NCBI GenBank assembly: GCA_024180945.1
Contig: JAKSGN010000038.1
Location: forward strand, 2,480,001 to 2,544,000
Direction: 5' to 3'
Length of the DNA stretch: 64,000 bases
DNA from: Macrophomina tecta
Taxonomy: Eukaryota > Ascomycota > Dothideomycetes > Botryosphaeriales > Botryosphaeriaceae
The position numbers were made by a program, and so were the translations under genes. This document shows positions 54,760 to 64,000 of this stretch, in pieces (the stretch's first letter is position 1; each line of letters begins with the position of its first letter). The notes below the pieces were generated by a model. That model was not told where the DNA came from, ran no database searches, and was given only the letters and a program-made list of their open reading frames with translations.

Positions 54760-56841
54760 TCAAAGTGGCGGCCCTTCATCCAAGCTCAAGTCTCGAGAAT
54801 CTCTCGTGGCTCTCAGCTGCGTCCTATATGCTGTCCAGAACTTCAGTCTCCCCGCCTCGGTCACATCTCCAGTCTGGCTCTCCGCCCATTCCTGCCTTGC
54901 CGGAACCAGGTCTTGCCTTTGCTCCAACGTCATCGGCCGCGAATCCAAGGGCGGATCCCACCAAGATACACGGTGGTCGTCGGCAACTGCCTCAAGCACT
55001 GTGTGACCGTGCTTACGCTGATCCACCAGTTCTGCAGCAACGCTGTGTCTATCTCCCACCGCCCCCGAGACATTGGGGAGATGCTGCGCGTTCCTCACCA
55101 GCGGTGACCCCGACTTGGGCCCCAAAGTGCCACTGTTCGCTTGTGCCGCGCGGTCACAGAAGAAGTCATCCTCATCCTCATCGCTGACGCTTCCGCCGAA
55201 TGGCATGCGCCCAGCAGCCTGGGCAGAATCTCCAAGTTTAAGAGACTGGCTTACCATCGGCCCGCGTGCGTCCTCAAGCGGTGTGAGCAGAGCGCGGAAG
55301 CCGGGTTTCTTCGACTGCGGCTCATCATGCGCTCCCTCGTTGACGCGTCGAGCTGCGTGCTCTTCCTTCACGGAGATACCTACGCAACCGAAGAAGCTTT
55401 CGTCCGAGCCACGACGCTGCGACTCCGGTGAGCAGTGGTGGCTGTTGTCTGTGAAGAGAGAGGTTGGAGAGGGCATCAACTTACCGAAAAAGGTGCTGCT
55501 AGTGGGCGAGCTTTTGCTACTTCCGCTACCAGCCCGCTTGCTCTTGCCCGAAGAAGCCTTGCTCTTGTGAAAGGGCGAGAACGGATTTCTCTTGTTGACA
55601 TGTTGGTTCCAGGGTGCAGCAGCGAGCTCCGGATCCATGAACTGCCCAATCTGCGTACCGCGCTTATGATACTCCTCGTCGGCGGGAAGCGTGAGCTTTT
55701 GGTGTTGAGGCGAGCATTGTGCTGACGATGCAGGTGACGATTTGTCCCTCTTACCTTTCGGCCAGAACGGGACTTCGAGCCCTTCCTTTCGCTTCGACAT
55801 ACGCTCCGCCATCGACCCACCGGTCTTACCGGAATCTAGCATCGGGCGATCACTGATCGCGCTGCCGAAGCTGGCGCGAGCGGACGAAGACTCGCCACTC
55901 AGTCTGCTGCTGCTTATCTTCGCCTCTCCAATGGGCTTAGGAGCGGAGATACTCTTTTTGATGGCGTCATGAGTCTTGTGCTGGCGCTCTTCCCGCTTCT
56001 TTGCTTTCGCCTCGGCCGCACGATCCGAGATCTCCTTGCTCCACTGCGAGAACTTGTCCGTGACCTTGGAGACGAGCACGTCCAGGTCGTCCGGCTTCGT
56101 ATTGTCATGGACATAAGCAGTCTGCTGCGCGTGCCCACCATAAAGCAAAGCCCCCGCGCGCCCAGGCACGGTGACAGACCCAACGCAGTCATTCCGCCGG
56201 CGGCGACGGCGATGCTCTGAAGAGGAACGACCGCCCCTCTTCTCGCCTTCAACCTTTTCCCTCACTTCCCCCTTCCCCCCTGTCAACCCCACCATGTCCC
56301 CCAGCTCCCTCCCTTCCCCCTGTCTCAGCCCCCCCTCCCTCTCCAACCACCGCACCAACCTCTCATCCCTCCTCCTCTCCCACTCTCTTCTCCTCCTCTC
56401 CTCTCTCTCCACCTCGCCCCGCCTCTCCCCCCGCCGCCGCTCCTGCCACTCCTCCCACCCCTTCCGCGCCCACCGCCCCAGGATTTCTCCGTCGCTCGGC
56501 CCCGCCTCCCGGTACATCTGCGCCCAGCCTTTGCGCTGTGGCGCCGCCGGCTCTGCTCGCTGGCACTCTTTCGACGCTGCTCGCGACTGCTGATGCGCGC
56601 CGGAGTGGCGCCGCGCGTACGCGGAGAGGTACGCGCTTTCGGCGGCGCGCCAGGCGCTCGCGGTGGGGAAGACACCGGGTTTAGGCGTCGGCCGGTGGTC
56701 TTTCGGTGGTGGGAGGGGCGCGTCGTTTGTGGCGGCGGCGGCGGTTGTTGTCGGGTGGGTGTAAGGGTGGTTACTGCGCGTGCTGATGCTGCTGCCACTG
56801 GTGCTTCCGACGGGTTTGCAGTTGATTGTGGTGACATCCAT
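54760..56841 (-). CDS. Uncharacterised basic, largely disordered protein
   Basis: One open reading frame with 693 residues from the ATG at 56841 (MDVTTINCKPVG). The frame continues upstream to an ATG at 57156, which would add 105 Thr/Gln/Pro-rich residues. Residues 55-170 are Arg/Glu/Trp-rich and probably helical (GWAQMYREAGPSDGEILGRW; then REERRRREWERRRDERLVRW). A second predicted helix is near 245-285 (DDLDVLVSKVTDKFSQWSKE). The remainder is Ser/Lys-rich and disordered, with PFWPKGKRDKSS and NPFSPFHKSKASSGKSKRAG. The C-terminus holds VSWWDPPLDSRPMTLEQRQD and a helical end. I recognise no domain. An internal 36-nt stretch at 55449-55484 starts GTAAGT and ends TTCACAG and is in frame; it may be coding or an unusually short intron. 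Confidence 0.72.
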   Translation of the reverse strand: MDVTTINCKPVGSTSGSSISTRSNHPYTHPTTTAAAATNDAPLPPPKDHRPTPKPGVFPTASAWRAAESAYLSAYARRHSGAHQQSRAASKECQRAEPAAPQRKGWAQMYREAGPSDGEILGRWARKGWEEWQERRRGERRGEVEREERRRREWERRRDERLVRWLEREGGLRQGEGRELGDMVGLTGGKGEVREKVEGEKRGGRSSSEHRRRRRRNDCVGSVTVPGRAGALLYGGHAQQTAYVHDNTKPDDLDVLVSKVTDKFSQWSKEISDRAAEAKAKKREERQHKTHDAIKKSISAPKPIGEAKISSSRLSGESSSARASFGSAISDRPMLDSGKTGGSMAERMSKRKEGLEVPFWPKGKRDKSSPASSAQCSPQHQKLTLPADEEYHKRGTQIGQFMDPELAAAPWNQHVNKRNPFSPFHKSKASSGKSKRAGSGSSKSSPTSSTFFGKLMPSPTSLFTDNSHHCSPESQRRGSDESFFGCVGISVKEEHAARRVNEGAHDEPQSKKPGFRALLTPLEDARGPMVSQSLKLGDSAQAAGRMPFGGSVSDEDEDDFFCDRAAQANSGTLGPKSGSPLVRNAQHLPNVSGAVGDRHSVAAELVDQRKHGHTVLEAVADDHRVSWWDPPLDSRPMTLEQRQDLVPARQEWAESQTGDVTEAGRLKFWTAYRTQLRATRDSRDLSLDEGPPL

Positions 56842-57156
56842 GGTGCCAGAGCGGCTGTTACCCCTGCTCCTGCTTGTCGGTAATGGTGACGATGGTGGCG
56901 ATGAGGTTGGTAGGTAGGTCTCGAGTGAGGGCTGGGTGCGTGCTGGAGGCGTGCGGTTTCGCCGCGTTTGGCTATTGCATTTTCTGTGATCCTGCAGCGT
57001 TTGGCGCATCGTGTCTCTCATGCTTGCTTGCTGGTTTGGCTGGTGTGAATGCGGAGGAAGGGTGGTGATTAAATTGTTGTGAGTGAATGTCGTAATGTGC
57101 GTGAAATTAGTGATGCGGTCCTGCTGGTGCTGTGGTGTGTATATTGAAGTGATCAT

Positions 57157-58285
57157 GTACTGCGTAAATGCGTTTATTCGCGATTTAGCTTGTATGCTCG
57201 ACGGGGCCTGCTGGTCGTTTATGGTCTAACTAATGTTATTTTTCTTCCGTTGTTTTAGGCGGGAAGACGGCTGTATTGTTTTTGCACAATGTGGGCGTGT
57301 GTGAGTGAACGTGGTGGATTATTGTAACGACGGCCGTTACAATGGAAAATAAAGCTACAGGATAAATGAGAGTACTGCCTGACCGGAGTGGCGCGGATAG
57401 ACATATCCTACATTCTTATACTATCTCGGCGCTCCATTGTCGGCCAGAAAGGAACAAAGCAATGCTGTCGTGGCCAAAGGGATCTCAGCGCCCAGTCGAG
57501 TCTTTGTTGCGCTGGATGAAGACAAAGGAATGAGTAAGACTCGGACGGGCTCGAGACCAGTCCAGCCTACAATAACATTGTTTCGCAGCAGGCAGAAACA
57601 GAGTGAGCACTGTTCCAATCAGTGCAGACCGATGAAGTAATGCAGACGGCTCTAGATCAGCAACTGCATCAAAAATGAGGTATTCTGCTAGGACCTGAAG
57701 AATGGCGATTGCTTGTAATGAAGGTTCCACAGTTCTCTTAACTATCACTACATTCATACTTCTTTCCTCTGCTCTACGATCTTCAGTCGTCTCACGTCCA
57801 CCATAACCTTCCGTCAGGAATGGTTCCTTCAATTAGAATTTCATCCCATCCTGCTCCCAACGTCCCTTCTAAAACAGGCTCTGCAACGTTCTAGCGCTTT
57901 CAGTCCAAAAAAGCACAGGCGATTGACAGCTGTCATGCTTTCGTGAAAGTGGAACGCAGGGTCAATGTGAGCGAGGTGATCAAGAAAGCAAGAGCACAAT
58001 GAAGCAAGTCAAATCCCTGCGTAAGCCAGGTCCTGACACGGAACGAAATAAGAAGCGTAAGTTGAAAAAGAAAAATGATAAAAGCAAAGGTATTGTGATA
58101 TAATGGAAAGTCAGAACCAAGCAGACAAGGATGACGACGAAAGTGATATTCAAACTGTATGATGGGCCTTCCAGAACTCTGTATCAAATCAGTATAGGAA
58201 ATACCAAACCAGAAAGCCGCACCACATACCGGCATTAAGCCTTTACCAGTATGTTATGAACCTTCAACCACGCCATACCCACTCA
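57157..58285. other. Intergenic region between two minus-strand genes
   Basis: Upstream flank of the disordered-protein gene and downstream flank of the GPI-type gene. It contains a small inverted repeat at 57322-57342. Short open frames have no domain. Confidence 0.55.
57322..57342. repeat. Short inverted repeat (8-bp arms, 5-bp spacer)
   Basis: The arms TTGTAACG (57322-57329) and CGTTACAA (57335-57342) are perfect complements around ACGGC. It could be a palindromic factor site or part of a 3' end structure. One such repeat in this length may also arise by chance. Confidence 0.6.
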
Positions 58286-59293
58286 TTACAACAACACCAC
58301 CATCACCGCGCCTGCCACGAGTCCAGCAACCAAACCAACTAGCCCCACTCCCCTCACCACCCAAGCCGCATCACTCACTGGCAATGAACTCGAAGCCGCT
58401 GCGGATGGCGCACCGCTATTACTGCTATTATTCGACGTCGCCATCGTCGGCATGACCGTACCCGACGCCGCCACCGCCGACGACGACAGCGTGGTAGCAG
58501 AAGTGGTACCATGTGTGCAGCCGGGACACGTCGCAACCGTCGTCGTCAGGATGCCACTGGCGCTCGCACTGGTGATGGTAGAGGTCGAGTGGATGCAGCC
58601 GCCCGACAGCGACACGGGGCAGACAGTGACGACGACGGTGCTGTCGGGCACGTCGCTCGAGGCGGTACCGGTACGGCTACCAAGCGAGGTGCTAGTGCTG
58701 GGGCTGGTGGTGATACCGTTGGCGCCAGAGGGCGTGGCGCTGGGAGAGGAAGAAGATTGGGTGGCAGTGCTGGGTGCGCCGCTGGAGGAGGACATGGGGC
58801 CAGAAGAGCTGGATGGGGAAGCGACGGAAGCCGGGAGGTCGATGCCGCTGGTTGCGCGCGAAGAAGCTGTTTCCGAACAGGGAACGGTGAGAACGACGGT
58901 CGACGGACCGCCGTTGGGGCCGCAGGTGGCGCAGACGGTGACGGTGGTGGTGAAGCCCGGGGGAATCGAGCTGGAGGGGGATGTGACGGCGGGCCGGACG
59001 CTGCCGGTGTACGTTTCGGTGACAGTGTATGTGGTTGAGGTCAACCCACCGGTAGGGCAGATGGTCACATACGCCGTAGTGTAAATGGTCGTTTGGATTG
59101 TGGGTAAATGAGTGGGACTGCTGCTGATCTCGAGGCTCTCGGTGCAGGTGGTCACGACCTCAGTAACGATTGGAGGCGGAGTCGATGATGTCGAGCAGGG
59201 TTCGTAGGTAACGACCGTGATGTAGCTCGGCGTTAGGCTCTGGGCTGACACACCAGCGGCTACTGCCAGAATGGCAAGGCCTGCTGCCTTCAT
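58286..59293 (-). CDS. Secreted Ser/Thr-rich GPI-anchored cell-wall-type protein
   Basis: A single-exon gene of 335 residues from the ATG at 59293. The N-terminus MKAAGLAILAVAAGVSAQS is a clear signal peptide with an Ala-Gln cleavage region. Three related cysteine-containing blocks recur: VVTYEPCSTS with VVTTCTESL, TTTVTVCATCGPNGGPSTVV, and VVVTVCPVSLSGGC with TTTVATCPGCTHG. They look like degenerate repeats of a T-V-T-x-C-x-x-C unit common in fungal wall proteins. The middle is almost pure Ser/Thr/Pro/Ala and a likely O-mannosylation target. The C-terminal tail (GVGLVGLVAGLVAGAVMVVL) is a GPI-attachment or membrane helix. Function beyond the wall or surface is unknown. Confidence 0.88.
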   Translation of the reverse strand: MKAAGLAILAVAAGVSAQSLTPSYITVVTYEPCSTSSTPPPIVTEVVTTCTESLEISSSPTHLPTIQTTIYTTAYVTICPTGGLTSTTYTVTETYTGSVRPAVTSPSSSIPPGFTTTVTVCATCGPNGGPSTVVLTVPCSETASSRATSGIDLPASVASPSSSSGPMSSSSGAPSTATQSSSSPSATPSGANGITTSPSTSTSLGSRTGTASSDVPDSTVVVTVCPVSLSGGCIHSTSTITSASASGILTTTVATCPGCTHGTTSATTLSSSAVAASGTVMPTMATSNNSSNSGAPSAAASSSLPVSDAAWVVRGVGLVGLVAGLVAGAVMVVLL

Positions 59294-60384
59294 GGCCGTG
59301 AAAATATGACAAGCCGGGCAGTAGTGACAGATGTTTCAAATACTTATTATATAGTGGGTGTGGGCCAGGAAAGGGAGATGCTGTTCGTGAATGAGCGGTA
59401 GAAGCGATGTAACGATTGGCAGTAGAGACAGAAACAAAAGAGCGAGATCAGCGATCAGTTTAAGGAAAGTGGACGGAAGTTGGGAAAGGGCATGGAAAAG
59501 ATGTTATATGTACGCTTTCGCTTGTTGACACTTGGATTCTGTGAAGTTGGAATGTTTGATGTCTTGGTATCATAAGTTTGAGGTGTCACAACCAAGACTC
59601 GAAAGCTCCCTTTTCCAACGAAAAAGAATGTTGTGGTCGCGCGGGCAGGAAAGTATATCGAGTTGCCGGTGGTAAATCATCAATGTTCTGGTATTTCTGG
59701 ATATACATCAAATCACAACCCTGTCCTTGGACAGGCTCGATATTTCTTTTCAGGCGCTCCTGAGTTCAGAAGTCACTGATCGAATAGCCAGCATGCGACT
59801 TCTCGCCCTCTACTACTGTAGTGAAGTGATTTATCCAATCCCAGTGTAAGCTTGGCAAGGCCTAGTGTTGAGAAGTTCGTGGTGTTTCTTCGATGAACGC
59901 GATCCTTCTCTATCTTGGCCTTCTTGGGCGTCTCCGTTTCAGTGCCATGTTAACGTGTTTTCATTTGCCGAGCATTCCATCTCTAGTCTGGACGATGGGT
60001 CAATCGCGAACAAAGAGAGTAGTCCTCGAACAGGAGTCATGAGGCTGCGCGTGCTGTCAGCAACCATCAGCAACCGATTGAGAATTGGTGAAACACGGAG
60101 AATATCATGTGGTTACACGGCCAACAGCGAAGGACTCGCCACCAGATAATTTACAAGAGACATCTCGCGTTAATTCAAATGAGTTTCAGTTGCCCTTATC
60201 GAGCTGTATGTGCCGCAGTCGTCGTGTGTAATCCTCAGGAATGCATTTCCGGCGGTTGCGTAACAGCACACAAGAGGGAATTCACCATGGGTGGGTCGGG
60301 TTGAATTTAATGGGGAGTATCATTGTTCAGTATATCTTTTTTAGCTCATTGCTATTAGGAAATTCGTAAACCTGTGCCTCGCAT
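59294..60384. other. Intergenic between GPI-type gene and enolase
   Basis: Upstream flank of the GPI-type gene and 3' flank of enolase. Open frames (up to 94 codons) lack domains. No RNA gene was recognised. Confidence 0.55.
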
Positions 60385-62649
<2,265 letters not shown>

Positions 62650-63995
62650 ATGAGCGGCACCGGTCTGGACCCGGAGCGTGAGCACGCCCTGGAAGAGTAC
62701 AAGGCGAAGCTGCTGGAGTCGCGGGAATGGGAGGCCAAGCTCAAGGCTCTACGGCTGGAGATCAAGGGCTTGCAGCGCGACTACGACGTGTCCGAGGAGA
62801 ACATCAAGGCTCTGCAGAGCGTCGGCCAGATAATAGGAGAGGTTCTGAAGCAGTTGGATGAGGAGAGATGTGCGTATTCCAGCCGGCTTGATGCTCCGTC
62901 TTTTGGGCCATACTAACGCGATGGCAGTCATCGTCAAGGCGTCGTCGGGCCCTCGCTATGTTGTCGGCTGCCGCTCCAAGGTCGACAAGGCGAAGCTGAA
63001 GCAGGGCACCCGTGTTGCCCTAGACATGACTACTCTGACAATCATGCGCATGCTCCCGCGGGAAGTCGATCCGCTCGTCTACAACATGTCTCTGGAGGAT
63101 CCCGGCCAGGTCAGCTTCGGTGGTATCGGTGGTTTGAATGAGCAGATCAGAGAGCTGCGTGAGGTCATCGAGCTGCCGTTGAAAAACCCTGAGCTCTTCC
63201 TGCGAGTAGGCATCAAGCCACCGAAGGGTGTCCTACTCTATGGTCCCCCTGGTACAGGAAAGACGCTTCTGGCGCGTGCGGTGGCAAGTAGTTTGGAGAC
63301 CAACTTCCTGAAGGGCAAGTCAACATCATACGCATTGAGACGAAATCTAGCTAACACCCAGCAGTTGTCTCTTCCGCAATTGTTGACAAGTATATCGGTG
63401 AATCTGCCCGTCTCATTCGTGAGATGTTCGGTTATGCCAAGGAACACGAGCCCTGCATCATCTTCATGGACGAAATCGATGCCATTGGCGGAAGGAGGTT
63501 CTCAGAGGGTACTTCGGCGGACCGTGAAATTCAACGAACATTGATGGAACTACTCAACCAGTTGGACGGTTTCGACTACCTAGGCAAGACTAAGATCATC
63601 ATGGCCACTAACCGGCCCGACACCTTGGATCCTGCACTTCTGCGTGCCGGTCGGCTGGACAGAAAGATTGAGATTGCCCTTCCCAACGAGGTCGGTCGGT
63701 TAGAGATCTTGAAGATTCACGCTGGCAGCGTGCAGACCGAGGGTGAAATCGACTTCGAGAGCATTGTCAAGATGAGCGATGGCTTCAACGGTGCCGACTT
63801 GCGCAACGTTGTGACTGAAGCGTACGTGCCACCGCAGAACGAGTTGCTACGGATGATAACTAATCTGGCTGTAGTGGTCTCTTCGCTATCAAGGATTACC
63901 GCGATGCTATCAACCAGGATGACTTCAATAAGGCAGTGCGGAAAATGGCGGAGACGAAGAAGCTGGAGGGTAAATTGGAGTACCAGAAGCTCTAA
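62650..63995 (+). CDS. RPT4: 26S proteasome regulatory ATPase Rpt4
   Basis: One of six AAA ATPases in the base of the 19S particle that unfold ubiquitinated substrates. Exons 62650-62869, 62928-63314, 63365-63821 and 63875-63995 give 394 residues, the usual length. An N-terminal coiled coil ([20 protein letters not shown]) precedes the OB-type domain ([20 protein letters not shown]). Walker A GPPGTGKT is near residue 178, Walker [15 protein letters not shown] near 233, and the arginine-finger region [11 protein letters not shown] follows. The C-terminus GKLEYQKL matches Rpt4. The second intron (63315-63364) begins GC, not GT: AAGG/GCAAGT, a standard GC-AG intron. Splicing there restores [16 protein letters not shown]. 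The stop codon ends five bases before the window does. Confidence 0.97.
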
Positions 63996-64000
63996 TTGTG

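Noticed and set aside
53937..55187. 416-codon plus-strand open frame
   Set aside because: It is Ala/Arg/Pro/Ser-rich, shows no domain, and overlaps the minus-strand gene at 54760. Long open frames are expected by chance in this GC-rich stretch.

Overview
The window is nuclear DNA of a filamentous ascomycete (Pezizomycotina; a Dothideomycete is a reasonable guess that the sequence alone does not prove). The signs are compact genes with mostly 45-75 nt GT-AG introns carrying CTAAC/CTGAC-like branch sites, pyrimidine-rich leaders, a zinc-cluster (Zn2Cys6) regulator, GPI-anchored Ser/Thr-rich wall proteins, and proteins whose closest known relatives are fungal (ERG12, BET2, ATP11, RPT4, enolase, telomerase). 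No tRNA, rRNA, CRISPR array, transposon or viral remnant was recognised.

I rebuilt 22 protein genes by joining ORF pieces at splice sites and checking that phases and totals divide by three. Region 1-14 kb: 5' part of a nitronate monooxygenase gene (-) running off the left edge; a gamma-glutamylcyclotransferase-like gene (-); a large five-exon gene (+) whose layout suggests a meiotic chromosome-axis (Red1/SYCP2-type) protein; a 4.4 kb stretch without a convincing gene; a TBC-domain gene (-). Region 14-28 kb: a complete ten-exon telomerase reverse transcriptase gene (-) head to head with a DH-BAR-SH3 Rho GEF (+), then BET2 (+). Region 28-45 kb: a C2H2-like zinc-finger protein (+), an AIG1/FAR-17a membrane protein (-), a zinc-cluster transcription factor (+), a coiled-coil protein with RRM-like segments (+), a Kex2-site GPI protein (-), a small coiled-coil protein of five phase-0 exons (+), and ATP11 (-).

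Region 45-64 kb: mevalonate kinase (ERG12, +) with an upstream ORF; a NAT9-type acetyltransferase (-); a 3-beta-HSD/ERG26-like dehydrogenase (+); a four-TM MARVEL-like protein (-); a basic disordered protein (-); a GPI-anchored Ser/Thr-rich protein (-); enolase (-) head to head with the proteasome ATPase RPT4 (+), which ends five bases before the window does.

The genes are mostly unrelated housekeeping and cell-biology genes, not one cluster. Possible functional links are two sterol-pathway-type enzymes (ERG12 and the ERG26-like dehydrogenase) within 5 kb, and membrane-traffic factors spread over the window (TBC protein, BET2, Rho GEF). The points most worth a second look are the candidate axis protein, the TBC protein that lacks both canonical catalytic fingers, the telomerase 3' end where retaining the last intron would truncate the protein, the zinc cluster split by a 27-nt exon, and the large gene-poor interval at 7.3-11.7 kb.
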